Part shown: positions 1 through 15,000 of the stretch, piece after piece
Layout of the letters: each line of letters starts with the position of its first letter
How positions within the stretch are numbered: the stretch's first letter is position 1
NCBI GenBank assembly: GCA_023525975.1
Contig: JAKNSE010000034.1
Coordinates: 3,472,001-3,536,000 of the forward strand
Reading direction: 5' to 3'
Source: Smallanthus sonchifolius
Lineage: Eukaryota; Streptophyta; Magnoliopsida; Asterales; Asteraceae
DNA length: 64,000 nt
Position numbers and translations under genes: made by a program
The notes under the pieces: model-generated
Told to the model about the DNA's origin: nothing
Databases searched by the model: none
The model's input: the letters and a program-made list of their open reading frames with translations, nothing else

Positions 1-57
1 TTTATGGGCTTTCTTCACATGATATTAATTTCATGATTTTTCTTTTTCTTTTTGAAG

Positions 58-3000
58 TTCATGCACGAAGGCTTCAAGCCCTAAAGGCTCTTACATATGC
101 TTGTGATAGTCCTGAAATTTTGCAAAAACTGTACGAAGTTGTATTCGGTATTCTTGATAAGGTTTGTTCATATAAACATCTATAAGTTATCCTTGATTTT
201 TTTAGTTTAGGTATTGCTCTTGTTTGTCTTTATTTTATAGGGACTAGCAATAGATTGTGAAACGTGTTGCTTCTTTATGTTGTTGATCAGGTTGCTGATA
301 CCCCTGATAAGCGCAAGAAAGGCATATTTGGGGCAAAAGGTGGCGACAAAGAGGTAAATTTGAATAATTGCAGTTTCTACAGCATTTGATGACTTAATTC
401 CCTTTTTTATTACATCGAAGCACAAGATGATGCCATTATCTATGCATGCTCATTAATATTTGGATTCCAAAGAACATCACTCTGCATTTAGTATCCTGAA
501 TGCCAATAGCACAGGAGATTCTTATAAAAAATTCACATGGCTGTCAGCTTTCTCAAAATGAAAAGGGGAGGGGGTGTGCTTACTGCTCTCTCTTCGTCCT
601 GACAAAGGGGATTAAAATAGAAAATTCTCGCAATTCAGTCTCATTTTGTCATGTTACATTGCGCTACCTATTGTACTAGCAACTAGAGAGTAATTAGTCT
701 CCAGTCTGTTTTTTTGTATTTAGTGTAAATGTGTAATGATCTAAAGCAAGTGAAATAGTTGTTTCAGTTGGCTCCATCCGTCCATCTTATCTTGCATTTT
801 ACAAAACTTAGAAAGTTGTTTGTCCCTTTATTCTTCTCGTATTTATCCTCAAGAATCCAAATTAGTTTATTTTTTTCACTCATGTTCATGCATTTATTTT
901 TTTATGCCTTTGAGGCATTTATTGTTGTAGGATGCATCATCTAATGACATAAGAAGTTTCTTCAAACTAGCTATTCTTTTAGTTTAATGATTTAGGACCC
1001 ATGGTCTTTCCTTTCTACAGGAAAAGTACACATGTGATCTATCATACCATAACGTTTTCATCTAGTTGTATATTTGATCGAGTGTTCTCTTTATCTTATC
1101 CTTATTAATGTTAACGTGAATACCAGTCTATAATTCGAAGTAATCTCCAATACGGCGCTATAAGTGCATTAAGAAGACTTCCCTTGGATCCAGGAAATCC
1201 TACATTTCTCCATCGTGCTGTGCAAGGGTTAGTTTGTTTGCTTTCACTCTTATAACATTTAATTTTGCCGGTAATTACTTGGCAACTTAAGCAACAATCA
1301 CTGTAATCATATTTTTGGTGTTTCTTATGATAAGTCTGTGGTTTATTTTCTATCACTTGAAGCAACAATCATTGTAATCAATGTCATGCTTTATTTTGTT
1401 AATCACAATCGGCTATATATTTTTATGCCATAACGACTGAAGGTCTGAGTTGTGAAAAGTAATGTTACTGTCTCTTTTTTTGGATGGTAATTTTATGGCC
1501 CGAACCTTATTCCCACCAAAAGGCACCACTTAGTTTGCTTATTAAATATGCTGCTGTGGCACCTTGTGCAAAACCCAAATCTCATGCTCTTTTCATTTGT
1601 GATAATAGCTTGCAATTTTTGCAACACTTTGTCATCGTGACCCTCAATACTCTGACTGATTTTCTTGACCAATTTAATATGTGCCAACCTTAAATCTTAT
1701 CTCTAGAACTATTGGTGAGAATGTGAGATCTTCATTGGTTTGTGATATTTTTTATGCTAGCTGTCTTCTGTAACTCTAGGGAAGATCACGGTGGCGTTTT
1801 GCAAATATTTGAACTTTAGAGGTTTTTTGTCCATGTTAGAGAATTTAAAGGCATGAAACTTTTTGGACTTTACATCTTAAGCAATTTCCAGGAAACTTAA
1901 GGGATTGTTTTCTATATCTACTAGCTTTTCTGTGAACAAATCATGTTTTCTTATTTGATTAACTGGACAATAAAGGACAACTTTGTCAATGGCTACCAAT
2001 TCAACAATCACAAAATGTTTTAACCTGAATAACAGGTGTTTAAAGAGTTATAATAAACAGTTTGAAAGTTCTTGACTTGTGTTATGGATTTTGAAAGTTC
2101 GCTGGCTAAAATAAGTATGACATAAAGGTTTCTTGGCATGTTGGGAAATTAACTCATCTATTTACAGCTGTTTTCATATTTAATACTGCAAGGGAAATGC
2201 GTAATTTTCTTGCAGAGCTTTTATCGTTGATAGGTCATATATAGGTGTGATTCTATTTGTGATTAGGCTGGCTAATAATGTGGTGTGGAGCGATTTAGCA
2301 GGACTCTCATATTTTGGTGAATACACTGCTTGTGGTTTTCTCTTTGAGGATTACATAGTTGTTCTTCTACTTCAGTAAGCGTTGTATTTGAATCAATGTA
2401 GTAATGCTACTAAAATGATTTCACTCTGCAGAGTTTCTTTTTCTGATCCGGTGGCTGTTAGACATTCTTTGGAGATTGTCTCTGTGCTAGCTACGAAAGA
2501 TCCTTATGCTGTTGCAATGGCTTTAGGTAATTTTAGTGTATCGAAAGTTTGAAACCACGAAGTTCGATTATTTCAGTGTCTTTCCTTTTATTTATTTTAT
2601 TTTGAAGCATACGTCTTTGATTTAATCAAATAAAACATGGTATCGTATTTAGAAAGAGAATCCAAGTGATCATGCTTTTCCAGTACATGCTTTATGTTTT
2701 TGTATGTGGGTGGAAAACATGTTCATAAATTTATTTACTTATATTCACATCAATATGAATATGATGATGTTTAATTATAATTCTCATATTTGAAATCTAC
2801 TTGCTATGTTCGATTTTATTATGCAGTAAGGTAATTGGACACTAATAAGTATTTAAAAGTTCTAATTTTGATTGTTCTCGAGTTTTCATAAGTTCTAGAA
2901 AAGTTGCTCTATAAAGTAAGTCCTAGGTTCACCACTAGAAAGCAACTCGAATCCTAATTTAATTAAAATTCATGTACCTAACTGAATTCCATCATCTTGC

Positions 3001-6000
3001 ATACAATGTTGTATGATGCATCTTTTTTATCAAGTTTTTAATCTCCTTTTTTTTATCGCAGGGAAGCTTGCCCAGCTTGGTGGTAATTTGGAAATCTTGC
3101 TCATCTGTTATTAATGTCATCATTAATAATTTCCCATGTTTCCTTGTAATCACCACTAAATTTATAGATCTGATATGAATCAGGAGCTCTGCAGGATGTT
3201 TTGCATTTACATGATGTGCTTGCTAGAGTTGCTCTGGCCAGATTGTGCCATGCGATATCTAGAGCTAAATCGCTGGATGGTATGTCTTGTTGATATTGTT
3301 AACTTCTTTGCTTACTTTTGAAAGTAACTGTTACCAAGACCCGGCATGTTTTTTTTTCAAATTTATTTTACAGAAAGGCCAGACATTAAAGCCCAGTTTA
3401 CCTCTTTGCTATATCAACTCCTCCTTGATCCCAGTGACAGAGTTTGTTTCGAGGCTATCCTCTGTGTACTAGGAAAATCTGACGCTGCTGACAGGTACTT
3501 TGTCTATGAATTGTATTGGAGTCAGTTTCGAAACATTAACTTTTGGATGGGTCAATTGACAGGTTATTTTTTGTTTTTAAGAGGGTACTTTTGGGAAAAA
3601 AATACGTTAAAGGGAAATAAGTCAATCAGGTTGAAAGTTGCCAAAGTGTATTTTTATTGCATCAAATCTTTCATCGTTTTATTTTAGAAGTTAGATTATT
3701 ATTGAACTGATATAATTTCATATTTGTTTGGCACACAAATTACTCATTGTAGAATTAAAATTTATGGACAAAAAATGTACTCTTACAAAAAGCTACGCGC
3801 TTTAACCTGTAATTTTCAGCTTTCTTCTTTTCGTCCAACGGTTTATTAGACATTATTATGTTATGTAAGCATGCTTTCTTGCTATGCTTTTGCTAATATT
3901 TTTCCAATCACAGGACTGAAGAACGAGCTCTTGGGTGGTATCGTCTAACGAGAGAAGTTCTTAAGGCCCCTGAAGCACCTTCTGTGAAGGACAAGGATAA
4001 ATCTTCAAAGGCGAGACGTCCGCAGCTCCTTATCAAACTTGTCATGCGAAGGTCATAGGCTTATTTAATATAATTATACATCTTTTCAAATTTTTAGAGG
4101 GGGGGTGGGGTGGTAACGGTCAAAAAAAGTAATTTTGGAATGGGTCGGGTTGACATGGAACACTTTTTGCCCACATTTTGACTTTTGTACAAAGTATTCG
4201 TATCAAATACGATTACAAAGATTATGTTATTTCAATAATAAGCTATTTTTTAATAGGATGATTTAGGAGGCTTTTTGCTTTGAAAACTCACTTTAGATGA
4301 CTTTCCACCCGTTTAGTTTTCTCTATAAGCTATCTTTTTCATCTACTGGTTTGACCCATTAGAGATAGAACATAAGCCTAATTGACCCATTCATTATTGA
4401 ATGGGCTGAAATTGCCACCTCTACAAATTATTCTAGTCATTGTTGGTCTATAAGCAGGTGTGTGAAAAATGTTTGGCAGCAACTGTCACGACCTAGCATT
4501 CCAATGAATCAGGTCCTGATGTTGTCGGGTTTACCTGGTATTTGTCTTATTGTGGATTTTTTTTTGAATTTTCCTTTGTTTACCTTTTGTTTTCCATTGG
4601 ACGGTGAGTTAAATAGTATTCATTGTTTCTTCACTTATAGGTCTCTATGATCGAAGTTTCTCTAAATTTGTACATTGAACATGGGCTATTCAGTGTGCTT
4701 TGGAACAGATCATTTGAATAGCTTACAAAATTATTCAATAGGATATATACCATATAATTAGACTTGCAATATATCAACTTTTAATAATTAAAATATATAT
4801 TTTGAAATACAAGCTTTTTTTACATATGGCTATGCATTTATAACTAACAACACCCCTGAACTTATTTAACAAAATTTGTGACTGTTGAAAAATTGGAAGA
4901 GCAATGCACCTGTACTTGTATCACACAAGTTTCTAAAGAAAAACACCAACTTCTTTGCAGAGTACATGTTACTTTAAAACAACTTGAATTGATCAATTAT
5001 GAATGCATTTGTACAGAGACATGTACAAAGCTTGAACTATTTGGATATTATGATATCAAAATGAACAGAATGAAATAAATATAAGTAATATAATATCAAG
5101 ATTTTTGTTCTGTTTCATTCATCTGTGCAAATAAAGCCACCTTCTCTTCTAATTAATTAGAAAAATAAATTGCAAGTGTCTTATCACAATTCTTGATTTT
5201 CTAAATGAAATGGTCTTGATTTTTCCTTGAAATATTTAACTTGTTTAATTATGGTTGTTCAAGTAGGTGTGCTGTGATTGTAATAAATGTCTTCTGATGT
5301 TTTTGTCTGGAAAATGGCACATGCCATGGTTCATTTTCAAGTCGCGGACATTCTTGCACCACATGCCTTGACTGTTTATGATACATTTTGAAGCACTCTA
5401 GAATTTAAAGCATAATACCTAAACTTTGTGTCTTTTGTATGCTCTTAGTAGCGCTTTAACCTCAATGCTGATGAAAAGTTGCAATGAATTAATTATGGGT
5501 TAAAATTGAAGGATTTTTAGGTCATTGTTAATCTACAAGAATCTGTAACTGGTATCACAAAAATATAGGTGTTATGGCCCAGAAATTTTATTGGTATTTT
5601 TTCCTTTAGGGGCCTGTGTGTATACTTCAATTGTATTTCTGATTGCATGGTACAGGTTGTATTGCAAAATATCATAATATTCTGATTACAGGTTTGTGCA
5701 GTGCATAAATATATACATTGTACAAACTCTTTTAAAAGTTTGGGTTCATGATGAATGCTTGAGAGGTGTTATGCGCTAGAAACTTGTCCTGTATGAGTGT
5801 ATGCCAGTTTTCAGTTATATGGTATAAGTTCTGTCGTAAAAATGTATGTGTTGAAGGTTAAGGTGCCATGCTTTAAGACTTATACCATATAAGTTCAAAT
5901 ACAACTGAAGCTGTCTGTATAGATTTTGTTGTAAAAGTGTATGCTCTATTGTTCTATGTAAATGCATAAGTGTCATGCTTTCAAAATATATATGGTACAA

Positions 6001-9000
6001 CAGCTGTTTTTAATATTTTGTCTTATGAAAGAAATCATGGAAATAATCTGTAACAAAAGTTATTATTGGAGTTTATCATGGATAACATGATCATATATCA
6101 TATCAGGTATTAGCTGACCCGATCTGCATCAATAACATGCCTAGTTTCTTCTCAAATAACAAAGAAACAGAAAAACCAGTCTTATATACACACACAAACG
6201 TGTGTATATATGCATGTATATGTATGTGTGTTTGTGTGTATATATATGTATGCATTATTAGCTTCTTCTTAGTTATTATTTTATCATACAAATACTACAA
6301 TTTCCATCTCCAGATTTAAGGTTTAGTTGCAACATTCAGTGTTTAGAGAAGTTTTCATGCTATGTTTGCCTATTAGTCCCTTCTCATCTTTCCAATTTAG
6401 ATGGTGTTGATTTTGGTCTGTGGGGTTTCTCTATTTCTCATTGTTGAAGGGTATTTTAGGCATTAGACTTATAGCTGAACACTCCTATTAACTTCATCCT
6501 ATCTGGTTGTAATTCTTAGAAAAATAATGATGTATTTTGTTTTTAATTATACATGTACAGCTTCATAATTTTCCTCTTAATTCGTTGCAGATTAGAGAGT
6601 TCTTTTCGTAGTTTCTCCAGGCCCGTGCTTCATGCAGCTGCCAGAGTTGTGCAGGAGATGGGGAAAAGTCGTGCTGCTGCTTTTTCTTTGGGTGTACATG
6701 AAATCGATGAAGGAGGAGATGTTAATACTTTTTCTGAAAATAATGAACAGGAAGATGGAAAATCTCAACATGAAGGTAAGTGGATGTGATTCCAATCTTA
6801 CGTATTTGTGATATGTGTGCCATAGTTCTTATGTGTTTTGACTATAGGTAGCAATTTGAACTCATTCATCATTCATGTGAAAACAGGTCAATTCGGGTTG
6901 GTTGATAATGGGTCAAATGGGTGAAATAGTTTAAACTAGTTATAAAGGAAATAAGTCAGACAGGTCAAATATGTTGAATGTTACTTAAGAGTATTTAAAT
7001 AGTGACAATCTTTTAAATTATTTTATCAGAAAATATTAGATCATTTTTTTCACGATATATTTTTTATTGTTGTATAAAACTTCTTAGTTTTTTATTAATT
7101 AGAAAAAAAGCTGGAAAAAAATGTGTTGATTGGTCAACCCAACATGACCTGACTTGTTTTGACACGTTCTTAAAAATGACCTGTTTTGGCCTGAACCCAA
7201 TTTGACCCACCTTTTGTCAACATGAAAACTTTAGATATCCTTCAAGCTGTAGTCTCTTACAATGTTGATAACTACAGTCCTAAGAATTTGTTTGCAGTCA
7301 TATTTGTGACTGATTTCTAACCCAACTTTCACACAGATTTTTTAGAGAGAATTTAATTGTACGGAAATGTAGGAAATTAGCTTAATGGCCAATTTCGGTC
7401 ATTCTATGTATATTCCGACTGATTACTAACCCAACTTTCTTACATAGAGATTTTTAGAGTGTACGGAAAATGTAGGAAATTAGCATAATGGCCAATTTTG
7501 GTCATTCTATGTATATTTCGTCTATGTAAATGTTACAACTGACTAACTGAGTTCCAAAAAAATTGTAAATGGTTGAATAGTTGTATTTTCATGCTCAATG
7601 TAACCTGATAGTTCAGTTTTTCATCATCCATGTTAGGAGGCATTAGAGTACATACGTTATTGCACTTCTTTTTTGCTTCTTTTGCACTCCCTTTAGGTCA
7701 TTCATTGTATGTGAAATGGAGCAGGTAACAAGGATACAGTGGCAAGTCTGTTGGCCTCGTTAATGGAGGTGGTGCGTACGACTGTGGCATGTGAATGTGT
7801 TTATGTTCGTGCAATGGTGATTAAAGCACTTATATGGATGCAAAGTCCACAAGAAACTTTTGCTGAGTTGGAATCAATGATTGCATCAGAGCTCTCTGAT
7901 CCTGCTTGGTCAGCAGCTTTATTAAATGATATTTTGCTCACTTTGCATGCCCGTTTCAAGGTACTTGGCTAATTATAACTGATTACGCTTTTTTGGTATT
8001 AATGTTTTAATTTTACGGATGTCTTTTGGAATTCAGTGTTCTGATGCGATAGCATGTGGAGTTGTTGACTTCTTTTACTTGAGCTATTTTCCATATATCT
8101 TGAATATCCTGGTTGGTCATACTTGGTTTTTTATGTACTGCAACACCCTAATGAATTTTTGAGTGGATATCTTCCAGTAAAATATGCTTCCAGTCCTTGA
8201 CCCTATGCACCTGAACCTATTTTACAAGCTGTTATTTTATTCTTTATTTCTATTTTTTTTTATCTTATTGTATTCTTCATATGTTGTTTTATACTTTCTT
8301 ATAGGCTACTCCAGATATGGCAGTTACACTGCTTGAAATTGCAAGAGTATTTGCTACTAAAGTCCCTGGAAAAATTGATGCTGATGTGCTCCAACTACTA
8401 TGGAAGGTAAATTTTCTTTTTTTCTCCCAACGACAATGCATTACTTCTTTCTGCATTTAGTATGGCAACATACAGTTGACACCATAACTTGTTAGCAAGT
8501 GCAATTCATGAGAGAGCATTCTTCATGTAAATGCTATGTAGTAATATAAAAGATAATGTCCATATGGGAAATTTGGTTTACCATCTAATCTCCTGGATCA
8601 CTGAGAGGCTTAATGATATTGCATAAATCTAGATATTTGACAGGTATCTACTACCCAGTCTGTCACACCAGACTTAAGAAAGATGTGTAGAATTTGCTTT
8701 TTACGAAAGAAAATGCTTATACCTTGATGCCTGAAAAGTACTCAAGACTCCTCAAGTCCTGTGATGGACGTATGTTGAAATTCTGTTTGTTAATAATTAG
8801 ATTAACATACTTACACAAGAGAACTTTTTGAATGTATAAATATGTTGTTTTAGATTCGTAAAAGTATGAGAATTACAAGTTTTCGGTATTAATAATTACT
8901 TTTCTAAATTGCTAGTCTCATTATCCCATTAGTAAAGTTACTCTAAAACATTGGAAATATTCTCTCCTTGTTGAGAAAAGATGTTAAAAAAAATAAGTTG

Positions 9001-12000
9001 GGAAAAAGGCAACTAGTTGAGAAAAGATGTCAACAATTAGCTGCTAATGAAGCAATGATGGAAATCCTACACGACTGCTTAAGTGGTCCTAACCGGAACT
9101 TCTGTAGGACTGGGTGTAATCCAAACTTTTATCCTGGATATTTTGGTTGCCTTTATTCTTTATTACAGCTCCTGATGTGTGTGTTTATGTATAATTCTTT
9201 TTCAGACATGCCTGGTTGGAGCTGGTCCAGATGGGAAACATACAGCACTTGAAGCGGTGACAATAGTTCTTGATCTGCCACCTCCACAACCTGGTTCAAT
9301 GTCTGGGCTTACGTCAATTGACAGGGTATTTGCGACAGATCCAAAGTCAGCTTTGGCTTTACAGAGACTAGTCCAAGCAGCGGTACAAACCATCATCATC
9401 ATATCCTGTCAAATGCATGTTTAATGAGTGTATTACAGATGATGATTTATTACTGAGTAATATTTAATGTGTTTTGCTAAAATACTTATAGGTGTGGTTC
9501 CTTGGTGAAAATGCAAATTATGCTGCATCCGAGTATGCTTGGGAATCAGCAACCCCTCCTGGTACAGCACTGATGATGTTAGATGCAGATAAAATGGTTG
9601 CAGCTGCGAGCTCTCGCAATCCTACTCTAGCTAATGCTCTCACTCGACTCCAGCGGTGTGCTTTCATTGGCAGTTGGGAGGTACATCATGCCTCATTCAT
9701 CCGAGTATTAGCCATGAACTTAGCCCCACACACACATAAATATATATATATATTTATAGTATGTATATATGCACATCCCATTCATGTACCTACAATGTGT
9801 GTTACTGCTTCTTAGATTCTTATATGCTATAAAGTAGTATATATGCCACTCAGACTGTGGAGATAAAGTTTATGCATGGGTCTCTCACATACACTCATAG
9901 AAACTATCAGTGACATTATATATAGTATTAATATGATTAATGTTATATAAATTTTATGCCCTGGTGATTTAATATGATTAATGTTAGATAAATTTATTTT
10001 CTTATTTAGTAGATATGCTTTTTTCATTTATTAGATATAGTTTTATTTTAGACAAAATAGATTTTAGCATAATATTGTTAGACTAAATAATTTATGTTTA
10101 TAATTCTAGAGGGTCCAGATTGTAATATTTAGCTCTTTATAATGAGCTCCTATGTATTCTCTTTGAGTTAATAAAAACTTATTTCAACCTATCGGTTCAT
10201 CTTGGTATCAGAGACATCAGATAGTGGTTTGTGCAGCATGAAGTCATGGTCAGAGAGCAGGCCGGGGAGTTCGTTGAAGGTTATCGGTGGGTGGCGTGCC
10301 AACAGAGTGGATTTCAACCCGCTGTATTCATCACGCAGACCAGAAAGTGTAAGTATGATCAGATCCTTATCTTTCATGGGCTCGCCTATATTTGTCAGGG
10401 CAGAAGCGTACTCCATGATACGAGACAAATAAGCAATAGGTGTTTCATCTCCCTTCATCATGATCCGAAGCAATTTAGTTCTCAAGGTAAATTCTCTTGA
10501 GGTTGTGTGGGGTGCATAAGCCCGTTCCAAGGAAAGCCAAAGATCCCTAGAAGTTGTTCCTTGGACATGTTGAAAAGAGGCCTCGGAGATGGTGGACAGA
10601 ATTAGCATTCGAACATGCGCATCATTGGCGATCCACCGAAGATAATTAGGGTTGTCGGTGGAGGAGGATTCTCCTTCTTTGGTCGGTTCAATAAGAATTG
10701 TCGGGTCTGGACAGGGAATTGTCCCATTGACATAATCGAATAGATGATTTGTTATCAGAAAGGGTTCAAGCATTGCTTTCCAATACCCATAGTTGGTAGG
10801 GGTAAGGGTAAAAGGGAATTTGTGGCTGTTATGGCCGGTTTTCTCAGCAGAAGAGAAGGGTTGTAGGGCTGCCATGGTTGATCAGAAAAAAAAAAATTGG
10901 CCAGAGAAGGAGGGCTGGTGATGGTTGGGATGCCCTTGGCTCTGATACCAAGGAAAACACAAGGTGTGGATCGAAAATCCATTTTGTGACGGTTATACGG
11001 GCGTAGATAAGGAAAGCATTGACACCCAAAAACGCGAAGGAAGGAATAATCTGGTTTGCGATTAAAAATGTGGTGAAAAGGAGATTTATTGGAGGAAGTT
11101 CTGGATGGAAGACGATTAATAAGATAGACAGCGGTTTCGAAGGCAAAGTGCCAGAATCGAGGTGGAAGAGAAGAATGGGCAAGGAGAGCAAGCCCGGTTT
11201 CCACAACATGACGATTCCGGCGTTCAACAATCCCATTCTGTTCACTAGTGTATGGACATGAACGACGATGAATTATACCAAGCTTGTTGAAGAAGGGAGA
11301 AAGGTTTACAATCAGAGAGGCCAGATCGATGAAGGAGGTCCAAAAAGTACTTTCTTTGTGACAAAATTAGATCTTTGTTATGATGAATAACTTCTATGCC
11401 CAAAAAATAGTGAAGTCTGCCCAGATCTTTAATGGCGAAGGTGGAGCTCAGCTGAGTAATGATGTTGTTAACGACATTCGGGTTGTTGCCGGTGTTTGTC
11501 AGTTCATGAATGCTCCTACAGAGAACCATTGGGCAGCTGTTAAACGCATCCTACGCTACCTACAAGGGACTACCAATATGGGCCTTGTTCTACATCACAC
11601 GTTTGGCTCTTTCTTGCAGGCTTTTACTGATGTCAACTGGCAAAACCAACACTCCATGGTACAAGCCTTCTCTGACTCTGATTGGGCTGGTTGTCCAGTC
11701 GACCGTCGATCCACGGGGGGATTTGCCATTTATCTAGGATCGAATCTCATCTCTTGGTCTGCCCGTAAACAACGAACTGTTTCACGATCTTCAACCGAGT
11801 CTGAATACAAGGCACTTGCTGATACCGTGGCTGAATTGATTTGGTTAAAGTCACTTCTACATGAGCTTGGTTTTTCAGTCAAAAAGCCTCCTATTCTTTG
11901 GTGTGACAATCTAGGAGCTACCTACCTATCTGCTAATCTTATTTTCCATGCTCGAACAAAGCACATTGAGGTTGACTTTCACTTTGTCCGTGAACAAGTG

Positions 12001-15000
12001 GCTCAAAGAAAACTAAATGTTCAATTTATTTCCACAAGTGATCAGGTTGCGAATATCTTCACCAAGCCACTACCCTCTCAGCGCTTTACGTTTTTAAGAT
12101 CCAAGTTGCAGCTCGTTTCCCGGCCTGAACTTGCGGGGGAATGTTAGACTAAATAATTTATGTTTATAATTCTAGAGGGTCCAGATTGTAATATTTAGCT
12201 CTTTATAATGAGCTCCTATGTATTCTCTTTGAGTTAATAAAAACTTATTTCAACCAATCGGTTCATCTAATATTAGGTTTGGATTCTTGCCTGTCAGTTA
12301 TAAACATTTGGCTAGAGATTGTAATTTCATTATGCTTACCTCTCGAAAGTAGGTCAACTGAGAGGTGATCGACCTCGCGAACATTGATCAATCTATGTAC
12401 AATCTCAGTTCGTTTTTTATTCAATAATCTGAGCCTATACATAGCAGAGCTTATTTTCACTAGTTCCAACTTCCAAACATCTTATGAAATTTAAATTTGT
12501 TGGTAATGGCTATTCTTAATGTTTTCAGACGTCATGGTGATTTACTGATTTATCCTTCGGCTGTCTTTTCTCATTCATTCTTGTTATCAATATTTTCATC
12601 TCAGGTTCGTATAATTGCTGCCCAAGCTCTTACCACTATGGCAATCAGATCGGGTGAGCCTTACAGAATACAAATCTATGAGTTCTTACATGCTCTAGCA
12701 CAAGGAGGTGTGCAGTCCCAGTTTTCAGATATGCATATTAGTAATGGTGAAGATCAAGGAGCTAGCGGTACTGGTCTTGGATCTTTGCTTAGTCCAATGC
12801 TCAAGGTCCTTGATGACATGTATAGTGCACAAGATGATCTCATAAAGTGCGCACTAGTGATCAATCTCTCTCTAACTTTTCTGTAAATTTGTATCTTCTA
12901 GTTGTGTAATGAATGTTTTTGTACTTGAGGTTGCAGGGATATGCGTAACCATGATAATGCCCAAAAAGAGTGGACCGATGACGAACTGAAGAAGCTCTAT
13001 GAAACACATGAGAGGCTTCTAGATCTTGTTTCACTATTCTGTTATGTTCCAAGATCAAAATATCTACCGCTTGGGCCAACAAGGTAACTGTCCTATGCTG
13101 TTGACCTTCAGCGGGTCTTTTGATCAAGTTCATTGTTTCACTTACTGTCTTGTTTCTAAGTGTATGCAGATTTACATAATAGTCAATGGTGCATTATTAT
13201 GAAAATTAGTATCATTCTCATATGGATATTAGTAAATATATACATATTCATCTTTTGTGTATTTACATCTCCTTGTTTCCAATGTACCACAGTGCAAAAC
13301 TTATTGACATTTATCGCAATCGACATAATATAACTGCATCAAGTGGCATGAGAGATCCTGCTGTTGCTACAGGGATATCTGAACTCATATACGAGGCCAC
13401 TAAACCAGCACCTGTGGAGCCTGACAATCTTGATGATGATCTAGTAAATGCTTGGGCAACAGGTCTTGCTGATGATGGCTTGTGGAACAATGCTCCTGCA
13501 ATGAATAGGGTGAGATGTTTAATATGCTCCTCACTTGTGAACTTTCTTTCCTTGATTTTGGCTGTTAATCATTAATATCCCTTTTTCATTATCTACACTT
13601 ACTGAAGAGCCAAAGGAGAAAATGAAAATCAATAGTTAGATAATTTGATATAATTGCTCATTGCTAGTTACTGATTTATTTGGTAGCAAGTAAATAAGTA
13701 ATGTGGGTAGTAGATGGAGCCACTAAAATGAGCCCGTAAAGATGAATCTAATGTAATGAAGGGGGACGAGGCCTTCGATAACATGTGGAAGCATTAATAA
13801 TTGCAGAGCATATAATGAGTCAAAAATACTCTAGCTTGTGCATCCATTGCGCTTTACTGGTGTAAGCTGTTGAATATCATGCTAATATTATCGAATTATT
13901 CATACCATTAAAGACAGATTTTAGATAGCATCTTGAACTCTTATGAAATAAAACATTTGACCCATTTATTAATACATCTTTTAGCGTAACCCATAAGACC
14001 GGTAAGAAACAAAACATAACCCAAACGGGTCGACATTACCTCCTATGCAATGACATGACTTGAATTTATGTTTGTTTGCTTTATTGAAGATCTGATAATA
14101 TAAACTTGGTCTCTGTTTTTGTAGGTTAACGAGTTCCTTGCTGGGGCGGGTACTGATGCACCTGATGTTGATGATGAGAACATTACATCCAGACCTTCCA
14201 TGAGTTATGAAGACATGTGGGCTAAAACTCTTTTAGAGACTGCAGAAGCTGATGTAAGAATTGTGCCTTAACATCTGCATTAGTCATCATTCATGATGAT
14301 GTAAGATGTATATGTTTGTTTTTTGCAGGATGATGACGGTAGGTCCTCTGGATCATCTTCTCCAGATTCAGTAGGGTCAGTTGAGACATCAATTTCATCT
14401 CACTTTGGAGGAATGAATTATCCTTCATTGTTCAGTTCAAAACCATCAACTTACGGGTCTTCTCAACCTGTGGTATGTGAATCATGAAAGTTCATGTTCC
14501 ATTAATTGTCAAAGTTAATTTAGATAATGTGAATGGTATTGGAGTTGGGGGTCTCTTTGGAAGCAGCCTCTCTATCCCTCGGGATGGAGGTAAGGTATGC
14601 CGCCGTCCCCCAGGCCCTACTCTCTGAGTGAGATTTTTACTGGGTATGTTTGTTTGTTTTACTAGTAGTGATGCTCTAATAATCCATTTTAATTGCAAGT
14701 CATCTATTCATATATCAAGATGCCTAGTTAACTTGTATATCTACTTGTTTGAATGCTAGAGGTGGTTTATGGTTGGGTTCAAACGGGTGAAACTGCCCAA
14801 ACAGACCATTGGAATTGTTTCATTGTCAGTTTTTTATATTGTTTAAAACTGGAACCGTCGGTTTTGTTCTGGTTTAGCTAAAAAAAACCATCCCTTCTAA
14901 ACTTTAGCAGATGGTTTAGTTTAGACTTGGCTAAATAGCGGTCCATTCTAAATTATGTCATTCCTTAATAAATCAATGTGCATGATTCCTTAATTACGTC

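Larger units (their letters stand above)
10076..12268. mobile_element. Scrambled non-autonomous Ty1/copia element with in-place inverted segments
   Basis: Terminal direct repeats of 127 bp (10076-10202 and 12142-12268) start TGTTAGA and end TTCATCT; I see one difference between them. A 5-bp target duplication AATAT flanks the unit (10071-10075, 12269-12273). A tRNA-iMet-type primer site TGGTATCAGAG follows the 5' LTR, and a GCGGGGGAA tract precedes the 3' LTR. Inside, the + strand holds antisense gag with an antisense primer site (10214-10950), antisense integrase (about 10946-11300), antisense RT (about 11300-11495), then sense RNase H (about 11492-12147). The order gag-IN-RT-RNase H is kept, but the first three segments are each flipped, with deletions between them. 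The short LTRs suggest the Ale/Retrofit group (tentative). It lies in a TASH3 intron. Confidence 0.85.

Noticed and set aside
6103..6319. Facing ORFs over the TG/TA-rich stretch
   Set aside because: Microsatellite sequence (tgtgtatata) in a TASH3 intron; the same applies near 59150-59240.
10189..10875. Long minus-strand ORF as a host gene antisense to TASH3
   Set aside because: It is copia gag, lies between matching LTRs with a target duplication, and is part of the scrambled element.
11380..12147. 255-residue ORF as a domesticated RNase H protein
   Set aside because: Its first part is chance reading through antisense RT, and the rest is ordinary copia RNase H with a normal 3' LTR behind it; no sign of host recruitment.
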